From positions 27,182,725 through 27,246,724 of the forward strand of contig NC_135555.1 in the NCBI RefSeq assembly GCF_964340395.1: a stretch of 64,000 nt of DNA, given 5' to 3'. The notes under the pieces are model-generated. The model worked only from the letters and a program-made list of their open reading frames with translations, was not told the DNA's origin and ran no database searches. The translations under genes and the position numbers were made by a program. Positions 43,675 through 55,504 of the stretch are shown here, piece by piece. How positions within the stretch are numbered: position 1 is the first letter of the stretch; the number at the start of each line of letters is the position of its first letter. This DNA is from Glandiceps talaboti. Its lineage: Eukaryota > Hemichordata > Enteropneusta > Spengelidae.

Positions 43675-44106
43675 GTACAACCGACATTTGTAATAATTGC
43701 CGAAATTTGTAATAAAAATCACGTTTTTCATGTAATAAAACCGACATTTGTAATAAGGCCGATATTTGTAATAAAAATCACGTTTTTCATGTAATAAAAC
43801 CGACATTTGTAATAATCGCCGAAATTTGTAATAATTTCTATGAACGACAAATGTAATAAAAATTGCCGATATTTGTAATAAATTTCAGGAAAAAAATGTA
43901 ATAAAACTGCCGAAATTTGTAATAAAAAATTACATTAAGGAGGGTCCTTCCTTTCACACTAAAACATGGGTTATCTAAATAAAGAAATACAAGATTGCAA
44001 AAACATCACGTCAAACGAAAGTAGATTTATTAAGCATTAATTGAATTGATTAATATAATAATTAATTGAACAATTAAACAAGTTATTATTATTTCAATCA
44101 ATCCGC

Positions 44107-44108
<2 letters not shown>

Positions 44109-44137
<29 letters not shown>

Positions 44138-44570
44138 TGTATGTATGTATGTATGTATGTTTGCATGTATGTATGTATGTATGTATGTATGTATGTATGT
44201 ATGTATGGTATGTGATGAGGAAGTGTAAGAATGATTCAACAAACAAACGAAAGAATTAACGAACAAAGAAATGGATGGATGGATGAATTAATTAATTAAT
44301 TAATTAATTAATTAATTAATTAATTAATTAATGAACGAACAAATTAATTAATTAGTTAATGGATGGGTGGATGCCATTCATTTGAAGGAACTAATTAAGT
44401 AATTGATGGATGGATGAATGAATGAATGAATGAATGAATGAATGCATGCATGCATGTATGAATGAATGAATGAATGAATGAATGAATGAATGAATGAATG
44501 AATGAACAAATTAATTAATGGATGGTTGGATGGATGGATGGATGGATGGATGAATGAATGAATGAATGAA
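44109..44570. repeat. TATG, AATT and AATG microsatellites
   Basis: (TATG)n at 44109-44206, (TTAA)n at 44285-44331, (AATG)n and (GGAT)n at 44405-44570, all inside the 4-kb element. The alternation of tetranucleotides differing by one base suggests successive slippage and mutation. Confidence 0.95.
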
Positions 44571-45179
44571 TGTACACTGTGTAATTCTTAGCAGAGTTTT
44601 GTTATATTTTGCAAGCTGCCGGGGATACTGAGCTATTCGACAGAATATATTAGAAAATATGTGTTTGCATGACATTTACATGAAATTTGTGAGATTTGTC
44701 GCCACTGATGTGTATCGATTTGACTTATACCATCAATGTTTGAGTACAGCATCCCCCTTATATCATTACAGTGATTTTCTTTTCTTCGTCAGTCTATTCT
44801 ATTTTAGTGGCGTTTTCGAGGATGTGCATGGTTTAGTGAGCTGTGCACTATAGGTAGTAGTTCATCATTTTAAATCTGATAGGGAAGGGATTTCAGGGAT
44901 GGTTGACCAGTAGAGCCGGGAATGAGTTCATGAGTTCTGATTTAGATGAAAGACAGAAAAAAGGGGAGAATAACGTCTCCCCAATCCCTTTCTCTAAAAT
45001 AATGAAATCTTATCTCCATTTCAATTAAATCATTATTTTGTGTATTTCAATTTTGAACTTGTAGAAGGTTTTATAATAGCACAGCCAAATGTTGTTGAGG
45101 CCACTATATATAACATTACAACTTGTTTTGTATATTTACAAAGACTTGTATCAATTACGAATATACTTGTAATAAAGAT

Positions 45180-46225
45180 GTTGAAAACTTGTAATACAAT
45201 TGCCAACATTTGTAATAAACTGACGACATTTGTATTAATAAAATTGTGGACATTTGTAATAAACTATCGACATTTGTAACAAAATTGCAGACATTTGTAA
45301 TAAACTAACGATAATTGTAATAAAATTGCCGACATTTGTAATAAAATTGCCAACTATTGTAATAAAATTGCCGACATTTGTAATAAACTGACGACATTTG
45401 TAATAAAATTGCCGACATTTGTAATAAACTACCAACATTTGTAATAAAATTGCCGACATTTGTAATAAACTAACGACATTTGTAATAAAATTGACGACAT
45501 TTGTAATAAACTAACGCCAATTGTAATAAAATTCCCGACATTTGTAATAACATTGCCGAAATTTGTAATAAACTAACGACATTTATAATAAAATTGCCAA
45601 CATTTGTAATAACATTGCCGACATTTGTAATAAACTAACGACATTTGTAATAAAATTGCTGACATTTGTAATAAACTAATGACATTTGTAATAAAATTGC
45701 CGACATTTGTAATAAACTAACGACATTTATAACACAATTGCCGACATTTGTAATAAAATTGACGACATTTGTAATAAACTAACGACATTTGTAATGAAAT
45801 TGACGACATTTGTAATAAACTAACGCCAATTGTAATAAAATTGCCGATATTTGTAATAACATTGCCGACATTTGTAATAAACTAACGACATTTATAATAA
45901 AATTGCCAACATTTGTAATAACATTGCCGACATTTGTAATAAACTAACGACATTTGTAATAAAATTGCTGACATTTGTAATAAACTAATGACATTTGTAA
46001 TAAAATTGCCGACATTTGTAATAAATTAACGACATTTGTAATAAAATTGACGACATTTGTAACACAATTGCCGACATTTGTAATAAAATTGACGACATTT
46101 GTAATAAACTAACGACATTTGTAACACAATTGCCGACATTTGTAATAAAATTGACGACATTTGTAATAAACTAACGACATTTGTAACACAATTGCCGACA
46201 TTTGTAACGACATTTGAAGTAAAAC
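45180..46225. repeat. ~20-bp satellite of the element's terminal motif
   Basis: About fifty units alternating ACATTTGTAATAAACTAACG (20 bp) and ACATTTGTAATAAAATTGCCG (21 bp), all in the same orientation as the left arm. A higher-order repeat is visible: the blocks starting near 45,480 and 45,790 have the same succession of variants. Non-coding. Confidence 0.95.
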
Positions 46226-47204
46226 TGACAATAAAAATTTACAATCAATGCCTCATCTTCACCAATCCTAGATTTCAACAAATTAAACACCTGGATCTAA
46301 GAAACTTTATTAAAATTCCCTGTGTAAGAACTTATTCTACAAGTTAAGCCAGGGAAGTTTTGCGTCGGTATTTAGCACCAAAAATTGATACAGAACTATA
46401 TTGTTATGTATTTACTTCTATGATTCAACTCCAAAATTCTTCCTTTACATATCAGAGTTTATCGTTGGTTGGCCTGTCATAGGCTTGTGTTTATATAATA
46501 AAACCATCAGGCAAATATTGGCAAGTGATTATGTTTCTTTTTATACATAAGTACAATTAGTTCACAGACCAACAATAATCGAAAACGGAAACTGGTGTGT
46601 GTGTCGCTAGACTTTGGTGAGATATAGCGATATACAGTATCCATAACACCAAGTGTCCGTAATGTATGATGTCTGAAATATTCGCCTTTAAGCTTATGCA
46701 TATTAATCTTCACACTCACAGACAAGAATATGTCCCAGTAGACTTATTGATATACTAACTAACTTGTTTTTAAAAATTATTCATACCAATTACTTCTCAA
46801 GCCATTATGAAGCTTTCAATTTTTGCCCCCAAATGCACCATAAAATGGGTTGTGAAATCGCCGTTTCTAAGATTTCTAGAGAAATCAGTTTGTTGGTAGT
46901 CAACCGACCAGCTAACCAACCAACCAACCAACCAACACTTTGTCCGCAATGATTAAAATATATACATTCGATCATACAAGCACGAAGTGTTGATCAAGTG
47001 ATGGATTGATGATGCTAGTTCGTATATTCATTCATCACTCAGAAGCCTTCACAATCACAAACAACTCATACATTCGCCGCTTGTACACTAGAGGAAGTAA
47101 GATTTAAGAACTCAGGTTAGAAAACAGATTGAAATTACTTTTAGCTACCCTCCATACACCCGTCTTTCCATCCCTCCGTCAGTCAGTCAGTCAGTCAGTC
47201 AACC

Positions 47205-47238
47205 AACCGACCAGCCAACCAGCCAACCAACCAACAAG

Positions 47239-47269
<31 letters not shown>

Positions 47270-47282
47270 GTTGGTTGGTTGG

Positions 47283-47330
<48 letters not shown>

Positions 47331-47331
47331 C

Positions 47332-47366
<35 letters not shown>
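47205..47366. repeat. GATT/GGTT microsatellite
   Basis: (CCAA)n, (GATT)n, (GGTT)n and (GATT)n in series, inside the 4-kb element. Confidence 0.95.
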
Positions 47367-48559
47367 CAAAGACTCAAAGATCCAAGTGGCTGACATAATT
47401 GTTGTAAATTAATTCTAAGAAGCCTGTAATGATGATCCCTTCTAAGTTTAGAATGAGTAACTCCATTTCTTTGAAAGTCAGAGAGGACCCCGTTAACTTT
47501 TTTTTATTACAAATTTCGGCAGGTTTATTACACATTTTTTTCTGAAATTTATTACAAATATCGGCTATTTTTATTACAATTGTCGTTCACAGAATTTATT
47601 ACAAATGTCGTCAGTTTATTACAAATATCGGCAATTTATTACAAATGTCGGCAATTTTATTACAAATTTCGGTTTATTACAAATTTCGGCAATTATTACA
47701 AATGTCGGTTGTACAATGCGGTCGTAACCCAGTTTTCTTGTATACTGCCAAGCGTTGTGTGAAATATTGGGCTAAAATTTTGAACATGCCATCATATAGA
47801 TATCCGAAGAAATGCTACAATATGTTATACATTATTGAAGAATCCGGGGAAAGAGCCAGGAAAACTTGGGTAAATGACATAAAGAACCTTTTATTTACTT
47901 GTAATCTACATGAGTTTTGGGAATCTCAAACAGTGAGAAATGTTGATAAGTTTTTGTTTATATTTGTCGAGAAATTCAGAAAGGTTTTGTTTTCCCAATG
48001 GTACAGTGAAGTGTGTTCCCTTGATAAGTTGTCTTTGTATCGTGAGTACAAATTTTCTTTGGAGCCGGAAAGATACTTACGGTCAATCAACATTTCTAGT
48101 CATATGCAAATGCTTGCTATGTTTCGCTGTTCGTCACATTTCCTGCGCATAGAGACAGACAGAAAACACGGCATTGAAAGAAACCAGAGAATCTGTTTAT
48201 TGTGCGATTCAAATAAAGTCGAAGATGAATATCATTTTTTATTAGTATGTTCATTTTTCAATCACTATAGGGAAAAATATATTTCTAGATTTTACTTTGA
48301 TCCTCCGTCTGTACAGAACTTTGTCGATTTACTTTCTTCTAACAATGTAGATACACTACAACGTCTCGCAGTATTCTTATTTCATGCCATGAAACTACGT
48401 AAAGAAGTAAACAGTGTTATGTAACAGTGCCATTGCCTTTTCAATACTGCTTTACTGTAATATTGGTATATTGTATCTTTGGGCCGATGGCCTCTGAATA
48501 CGGAATAAATAGACCACTTATTATACCATTAGATGTGCTGACCTTTAAACTTTTTAACT

Positions 48560-49570
48560 TTTTAAGAACATATTTCAACCCTGTGTAAGTTATAAAGAAT
48601 AGTTTCTGATACTTGATGGTGCTGTCTTGTAAAGCATGGATTGAGTTATTGCTTGAAAGGGTCTGAATAGCCTAAATATTGACTTTAAGAGTAAAAACCC
48701 TCCAGGGCTTCTAGAGGGAGACCCCCTTGGACCCCCCCCACACATGAGGTGGACATATCCCAGTCTCAAGCTCTTCCCCTCTTACTGTCAAGATGCTATC
48801 AAAGTATATTTCAAAAGTATTTCAACCCTATGTAGTTGCTTTTTACACATGTTGGTGCTGTCTTGTAAAGCTTGGCAATTATTGTCTGAAAGGGTCTGAA
48901 TAGTCTCAAAATTGACTTTTCAGAGTAAAAGACTTCCAGGGCTTCTAGGGGGAGACCCCCCCCCTACATGAGGTGCACACATCCCAGTCTCAAGCTCTTC
49001 CCCCTACCTCTTACTGGCAAGATGCTATCAAACTATAGTTCAAAAATATTTCAACCCTATGTAGTTGCTTTTTACATGTTGGTGCTGTCTTGTAAAGCTT
49101 GGAAATTATTGTCTGAAAGGGCCTGAATAGTCTCAAAATTTACTTTTCAGAGTAAAAAACCTCCAGGGCTACAAAGGGGGGCCCCTAGGACCCCCCCCAT
49201 AAGAGATATACATATTCCCTTCTCCAGCTTTCCCCTACATTTCACCGTCAAGATGCTATTAAACTCCTTTTGGAATATATTTACCCTGTGTAGTCAATAA
49301 TTCTAATTATGATAGTGCTAACCCGGGATCTTATAAAGTAGATGCAAGACAGTCAAGCAGTCCACACTGAGTCACGATCAAAATACCTGTCATGTGAATA
49401 TTATATATATGGGGGAGGGGCCGGGTCATCTTGTTTTAGAATTATAGGGGGGGGGGGGGTCAGCCTGTTTTTGGTTTTACAAATGGGGGGGGGGGGTCAG
49501 TGAGTTTTTGTCGGCCCGATTTAAGAATCCACCGTGTTCCCCCCCCCAGGCTGGAGAAACTGACCGGTCC
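48560..49570. repeat. Interspersed tandem repeat, ~245-bp family, second locus
   Basis: Three units with GGTGCTGTCTTGTAAAGCTT, AGGGCTTCTAGGGGGAGACC and CAGTCTCAAGCTCTTCCCC, followed by the AGCAGTCCACACTGAGTCAC and GTCAGTGAGTTTTTGTCGGC modules with long G-runs. Same family and order as 33640-34720. Confidence 0.85.
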
Positions 49571-50454
49571 CTAATTTAGTTATTGTAACGACCATAACGT
49601 CGCAGTTTCCGGACTTGGATTTGGATGCGGAGCTGTGAGCATCTGCTTCTCCTGGCTCTGGCCTTTAGTGAGGCCGAACTCATCAGGGCTTTGATACACA
49701 AAGTCTATGTTCCTGTTATACCATATACATCGTCTCGTATGCAGTTTATCGTCTTATTACAAGTCTTGCTGATCTGAAGGATGTGATATTCACAAAAATG
49801 ACCAGTCCCTTAATCATGTATACTTTGCAAAGAGGCAACATTACTTAATCAAAGCAAAACTATTTTTTTTTCTTTTTAGGCATCACAAAAATGTCACCAA
49901 TGGCGGAAACTAATTTTTGAATGCTTATCAACATGCCATACTCATCCTGTTATCCTCTGTTGTTATCTTTGATATAGAAATCATTTAGCCCAATCATCCC
50001 TGTTACTAAGTATTATTTTTGCAATATACACTAATTGGCTCAGTTGCTATGGTTTTGTTTAACTAGGCACACATGTATTTATTTTCTGAATGTTTATCTA
50101 CATCAGGGGTCAAAATAATGAAAAAAAATCAGTTGCTGGCTGGACAAATAGAAAACAAAAGAGAACTTGTCCGAATAAAAACGTACTCGGCCAAAATGTG
50201 GATATTTTTTTTGCGGTATACATATGCACAGTTGCTACTGATCAATCCATCTTTCCCCTGATTTGTGTATATTTTTAAGATATCACTTCGAAAGTTTTAC
50301 AGCTGTACTTAGGGAGTAGTGGATGAAGCTGGAGCCAGCCACCTTATAGCTATCCCTGATTGATAACTATGAGAAATTCTACTTTTCCCTCAGGGCAATT
50401 AATAGTTTTCAATACAATAGAGGGTTTGGGCTCCGCGTCTTCTCTCCAGCTGCT
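49571..50454. other. Non-coding spacer
   Basis: A ~50-codon minus-strand frame (49600-49745, containing FVYQSPDEFGLTKGQ) is open after an AG, but I do not recognise it. Otherwise no coding sense. Confidence 0.35.
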
Positions 50455-50720
50455 CCACTTCCTTGTAAAACTTTTTTTTTCACTATAGGGACAGCCCGTC
50501 TAATTAGCGGATAGTTTATATTATTTATAAAGTTTCAAACGATAATTAGCAGATATATCTTTGTAAAACCCTTTTCCCTAGAGACAGTCCGTCTAATTAG
50601 CAGATAGTTTTGAAAGTTTAGAACGATATTTAAGTGCGATCATTAGCGGATAATCCGATATATTCTTGCACAACTTTTTTCACAGGGACGGCACGTCTAA
50701 TTAGCGGATAGTTTATAAAG
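50455..50720. repeat. CCCGTCTAATTAGCGGATAG tandem repeat
   Basis: Three ~115-bp units with CTTGTAAAACTTTTTTTTTC, ACTATAGGGACAGCCC, GTCTAATTAGCGGATAGTTT and AACGATAATTAGCAGATATA. A second array is at 52575-52770. Confidence 0.8.
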
Positions 50721-50992
50721 TTTAGGGGTGGACCATTTGATATCCTGGGGGGTTGGAAGATTTCGGGGGAAAAAAGATGCAAAATGGATTTGCTTGAAAA
50801 AAAATCCGGATATGAGTGGGTGATGGAAAAAAAAGATGGACCACTGCTGCTAGAAAAAAATGTCTTGGCAGGGAAATGATGCACAGGTTCGAGTATACTG
50901 TTCAACCTGCTCGTACCTATCCAACCAGGACACTTGTCAAATCATGACAAACAGTTTCAAAAACATGTCGGGAACCAGTCAGTTTCGTTAGC

Positions 50993-51230
50993 CTGTGGTA
51001 CATATATATATTTGTTATTGTCTCTGTTTCTTTCATAAATGGTTTAAATGTTACTTCATGTAAGGGTTCAAACATAACTGTACATAAAATTATACATATA
51101 CATGTATTACCTCGCTACCACACTAGTTACAGAACATGCCATGCATGTAAGTGTTTGGCTCACAATCAGTGCTTCACTTATCTTACACTTTGGGGCAAAA
51201 GTGAACTTGAAGGTTTTGTAATGGTAATCT
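50993..51230 (+). repeat. ~235-bp direct repeat, copy B
   Basis: Partner of 43217-43450; see shared blocks there. Followed by ~400 bp of non-coding sequence without recognised features. Confidence 0.85.
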
Positions 51231-51659
51231 ACATACTATTAGATAGTTTATAAAAAGAACTTAATCTAAATTGTTCTAGTCTCTTCAGTATGAATTTGTC
51301 AAAAGGATGATATACTTCCCATTTCAGACACTACATGTATCGACACCACAACTCAAATTCAAGTTTCTATTGTACACTAGGTATGACCTCCTAAAGTGCT
51401 CTAACACATCAGCAACTTTACTATACATGCAATATCAATGCCACTATACCAATTTTACAGGCCCACTTTTATAACATGGAAAACCTATTCTAAAAAAAGA
51501 TGCTTGGCAAGATATATATCTCAGAGGCTATGAATAACCGAAAAATTGCCTAAATTAAATAGAAACAAAAAAACTGCAGATCTGGCGGGGGCGGGGAACC
51601 CCTTGGACTCCATCACCCCAGAGGCCACTCATTCGTTAAACCAACAATAAGATTCACCA

Positions 51660-52165
51660 AAATTGGTAAAAAGCTTGAAAGCTTCTAGGGGAGACCCCCT
51701 AGGACCCCCCCATAAGAGGTAGACATGTCCAAGCCTCAAATCAAAGTTCTTCCCTCCACCTCTTACTGTCAAGATGCTATGAAACATTATTTCAAAAATG
51801 TTTCAACTATGTGTAGTTGGTTTTTACAATTGTTAGAGCTGTCTTGTAAAGCTTGCAAATTATTGTCTGAAAGTGTCTGTTAATAGCCTGAAAATTGGCT
51901 TTAAGAGTAAAAATCCTCCAGGGCCTATAGGGGACACCCCCTAGAACCCCCTCCCCCATAAGAGGTAGACATGTTCCAGTTTCAAATCAAAGTTCTTTCC
52001 TCCACCCCTTACTGTCAAAGATGCTATGGAACTTTATTTCAAACATTTTTCAACCTTATGTAGTTGCTTTTTACTGTTAGAGCTGTCTTGTAAAGTTTGT
52101 AAATTATTGTCTGAAAGTGTCTGTGAATAGCCTAAACATTGCCTTTAGAAGTAAAAATCCTCCCC

Positions 52166-52201
<36 letters not shown>

Positions 52202-52430
52202 CACTAACTAACTAACTAACACTAACACTCTAACACACACTAACACTAACACACACACTGACACTAACACTAACACAAGAGGTGGACATATCCAAGTCTC
52301 AAAGCTCTTCCCTATTACTGTCAGATGCTACGAAACTTTATTCAGGGGGGTCAGTGACTTTTTGTCGGCCCAATGGAAAAAAACACTGACACTCCCCCCC
52401 CCCATCCCCAAGTTGGAGAAACTGACCGGT
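51660..52430. repeat. Interspersed tandem repeat, ~245-bp family, third locus
   Basis: Three units (GAGCTGTCTTGTAAAGCTTG etc.) with a (CA)n/(ACTA)n expansion at 52168-52275, then the GGTCAGTGACTTTTTGTCGG and GGAGAAACTGACCGG modules. Confidence 0.85.
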
Positions 52431-52574
52431 CTATCTGATATCTCAAAGAAGCAAAGAAAAAAAAGTTGCCAGCATAGGAGAAAAAAAAAATTCTTAGGCA
52501 AACAGGTGGGGAAAAAAATAATGACTCGCCACCAATCTTCCAAGCCCCCCAGGATATAGAATGGTCTACCCCTT

Positions 52575-52770
52575 AGAACGATAATTATAGATGTATCTTG
52601 TAAAACTTTTTTTTTCACTAGGGATGGCCCGTCTAATTAGCGGATAGTAGAACGATATTTAGAATAGATACGATAGCGGATGTCTCTTGTAAAACCTTTT
52701 CTTCAGTAATAGGGATGGCCCGCCTGTCTAATTAGCGGATAGTTTATAAGTTTAGAAAGATATATATCCG
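52575..52770. repeat. CCCGTCTAATTAGCGGATAG tandem repeat, second array
   Basis: Two units as at 50455-50720. Confidence 0.75.
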
Positions 52771-52909
52771 CTAAAGTCATGTAGTTTACCTGTCTTTATC
52801 TAGTTTAGCTCTGATAGGTAATACATACAGTTTAACTATATATACTCTAGGAAAAGACACAATTCCGCACCTGACACCAACTTTTTTGTCTCACATGTTA
52901 AATTGTTAC

Positions 52910-53060
52910 TGGCACTTCCGGCTTCCGGGTTCATTTTTCCCAGCATGCCCCAAAAGCATCAGTGCGCAAGCGTCAAGGGCTAATAACGTCATCGACACTT
53001 GGCAAAAAAATCGAAGATACGTAGACGGAGAGGAATACCAGATAGGCGATTTAAGGCAGA
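52910..53060 (+). promoter_or_regulatory. Rab2 promoter/5' UTR with ETS, ZNF143-like and CRE-like motifs
   Basis: ACTTCCGG (52914-52921) and CTTCCGGG (52922-52929) are ETS/GABP-type sites. TTCCCAGCATGCCC (52937-52950) matches the core of the ZNF143/THAP11 motif, and TAACGTCA (52984-52991) is CRE-like. The stretch has more CpG than the surroundings and no TATA box: the typical profile of a housekeeping promoter, 70-150 bp before the ATG. Binding is inferred from motif match. Confidence 0.6.
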
Positions 53061-53106
53061 ATGTCGTACGCATATCTCTTCAAGTATATTATTATAGGAG
53101 ACACAG
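53061..53106 (+). CDS. Rab2: Rab2 small GTPase, exon 1
   Basis: ATG 53061 encodes MSYAYLFKYIIIGDT plus the first base of the next codon, then donor G|GTAAGTG at 53107 (phase 1). The sequence is the invariant N-terminus of Rab2, ending inside the G1 P-loop, which is completed by exon 2. Rab2 acts at the ER-Golgi intermediate compartment, Golgi and in late endosome/autophagosome fusion. Exon boundary, phase and peptide all agree with exon 2 at 58103. Confidence 0.95.
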
Positions 53107-54340
53107 GTAAGTGATATTTAAAGATGGGCTTTATCACAGTCAAATGATATAGACAATGAATTTTTATAATGAAATTTTAGTAAAAACGAACCGGTTTGCT
53201 AATGTGATCGATTCGGAAATAGTCAAAATGGCTGCCTTCATATCCTGATCATTCATGATAATTTGCACCGTCTTTGTTGTTAGATTATAAGGGCTTCTAC
53301 AGAAATTCTGTGTCAGTCTTCATACTTTCCAAAACATCGTTATCCCTCATTTAAAAACCCTTCTCATGGGGTTCTACAGCTGTGTAGCGTTTACGCTGGA
53401 AGAAAAACAGCGATATATGGATTTTTTCTTTTCAATGAATAAAGGTATTGAATGAAAGTAATTCAATATACATTCGTATGTCGACACTTGTCGAATGCGT
53501 AAATTACACCACCACCACCACCACCACTTTATTTAAAATTAAAACACTAAAAAAAGCAAATAATAACATACTTTTACCTTTATGAGTAAGTTTTAATTGA
53601 AATTGGAAATACTGTTTTGTTCACTGAATCGCGAGTTTCCGGGGTTTCGGGGTACACAGTACCGTTGTTTAAAAATCCTAGTATACGTCTAGTGTACCTT
53701 CCCAACATTAATTATTCATCATTTTTAGATTATAATGGGATGATTTCTTCTATCGACAAACGCTTAGCAGTTGTTACCTTTCTTTGAAATCGATATCAGG
53801 AGGTAGAGATAATAACAAGGACCCACATTACTTGACAGGTCAAAGCCTATATATTCATCAAATAGTAACAAAAATAAGTATTTTTAATAAACATCTTGTT
53901 AGTGTGATACAATAATGTAATTGTTTAAAACCTCCATAACATAAAGTTAATCATCTGATCATCAAAAGATCATTGTTGGGTTTGGTACATATTTTCTTTG
54001 TTTTGAATTGAATGACTGCCCTTGCAAATGTTCCATATTTTTGTTTTTATCAATGGTTGAGTTATAATAACGAAACAGAAATAATGAAATGAACAGTTGT
54101 TAACCCTTAACAATATTGTAAACAGATGATTTCTTATAGAATATTTATTTATAAATGTATGTAATTTATCAAAACACTGTACAACTGCAATGGCTCCACT
54201 GGAACAGCTGAGCTAAATGGATTAGTAACAAGATTGTATCCTTAGAATTAGGTTATGTATGGCCAGTATTTATTTCCAGTAAATAAATTTCATTCATAAG
54301 TGACATACATGTATGCATGTAGCATGCATGCACGGTGACG
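53107..54340. other. Rab2 intron 1, first part
   Basis: AT-rich; a (CCA)n run at 53507-53526. Nothing else recognised. Confidence 0.5.
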
Positions 54341-54450
54341 CACAGACACACACACATCCACACACACTCACATCCCCGCACACGTTCACAAGACATTCAC
54401 ATACATACACACACACTCGCATCCCCCCCACACACAGACACATTCACATC

Positions 54451-54487
<37 letters not shown>

Positions 54488-54524
54488 CCTTGCATGCACG
54501 CACGCACACACACACACACACATG
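54341..54524. repeat. CA-rich microsatellite
   Basis: (CA)n interspersed with TCCC and TTCA blocks. Frames open through it are artefacts. Confidence 0.95.
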
Positions 54525-55160
54525 GCATTACTAAAATTATTAATATTTTGGAATACTGAAAATTGTATTTTGTTGAGAACATTGTAAAAAAACAACTATA
54601 CCAAATTGATGAAAAAAAATCTTCCATTGTATGATATTGCTGCCGTGTCCCTCAGTGTACATTGTATACATATTTGTGAAAACTTAATTGTGATGTCGTA
54701 CACCATGAACAGTATTGCATCACCTGTGGGTGAACATATTTTCTGTATCAGTATAGACGATATCAGATCAAAGCAATACCCTCAATGGTGATTATAATTT
54801 GAACCTGTTTCTGTACAACTTATGGATATTATCAATCACAGATTAACATGTACAATGTCTAATTATTGGAATTGTAACTATTTTCAGTGAATACATTTAC
54901 ATTATTGTTGTCTAACCAAACAATTATACAGTAACAACAAGTACAGTTTTAACATTGTGACATTCAAAACCGAGCTTTCGCTGAAGATTTCAACCCTTCC
55001 TGCAGATAATAGTGACCACAGATTAAGAGATACAATGTCTTGTTATAAGTAATTGACCAAATTTTAGTGAATATATCTTTGGTTATTTCCTAAAACAATG
55101 TCCCAGTTTCAGCTTGTGCACCTAAATTATAGCTTCTTTATCCCTGCATCAATATCTTAA
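54525..55160. other. Rab2 intron 1, non-coding
   Basis: No repeat or exon recognised. Confidence 0.4.
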
Positions 55161-55356
55161 TGTCAGATTTTGTGCCATCTACTAACCATGTCAGATTTTG
55201 TGCCATCTACTAACCATGTCAGATTTTGTGCCATCTACTAACCATGTCAGATTTTGTGCCATCTACTAACCATGTCAGATTTTGTGCCATCTACTAACCA
55301 TGTCAGATTTTGTGCCATCTACTAACCATGTCAGATTTTGTGCCATCTACATGTAC
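55161..55356. repeat. 28-bp minisatellite
   Basis: Seven near-identical units of ATGTCAGATTTTGTGCCATC plus TACTAACC; the last is interrupted by ATGTAC. Confidence 0.95.
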
Positions 55357-55504
55357 TAACCATATCAGATTTTAATGGATAACAATCCTGAATTTTCTAA
55401 TCTCTTCATTTTACAATAAAATGTAAAGACAATGTTTAGTATCAATTATTAAAAAAACAAAGTTGTAACATTATTACTCCTTGATAAATATTTGATATGT
55501 GACA

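Larger units (their letters stand above)
43675..47714. mobile_element. 4.04-kb non-autonomous DNA transposon with satellite-like arms (hAT-type 8-bp TSD)
   Basis: Perfect 42-bp terminal inverted repeats (starting GTACAACCGACATTTGTAAT, at 43675-43716 and 47673-47714) and perfect 8-bp target duplications AATGCGGT. Imperfect arm homology continues ~275-290 bp inward to a GGGTCCT-containing block (43940-43965; 47465-47490). The arms are arrays of a (C/A)CGACATTTGTAATAA-type 16-20 bp motif. The interior has TATG, AATT, AATG and GATT microsatellites and a ~1 kb array of the same motif. No transposase frame. An 8-bp duplication is characteristic of hAT (also Merlin 8-9 bp); the GTACAACC terminus is unusual for either, so the superfamily is open. 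Confidence 0.9.
43610..48525 (+). mobile_element. Non-LTR retrotransposon ORF2 C-terminal part, split by a 4-kb element
   Basis: The left piece (about 43610-43674) reads FLGVSTNAPNVTVLGECG. The right piece (47723-48424) continues in the same frame after removing the 43675-47714 element plus one 8-bp duplication: NPVFLYTAKRCVKYWAKILN, then ARKTWVNDIKNLLF, a segment with CSSHFLRIE and a Cys/His cluster (RICLLCDSNKVEDEYHFLLV, then CSFF) resembling the terminal zinc-binding region of CR1/RTE-like ORF2 proteins. Stop at 48422-48424. A short 3' UTR follows with GGCCGATGGCCTCTGAATAC and GGAATAAAT near 48500. The right piece has no internal stop, so the retroelement was intact here when disrupted. 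Confidence 0.85.

Noticed and set aside
47195-47396. Gln-Ser-Ile-Asn repeat frames
   Set aside because: GATT microsatellite inside the 4-kb transposon.
49600-49745. Minus-strand peptide with FVYQSPDEFGLTKGQ
   Set aside because: Could be an exon, but no family, start or partner exon could be named.
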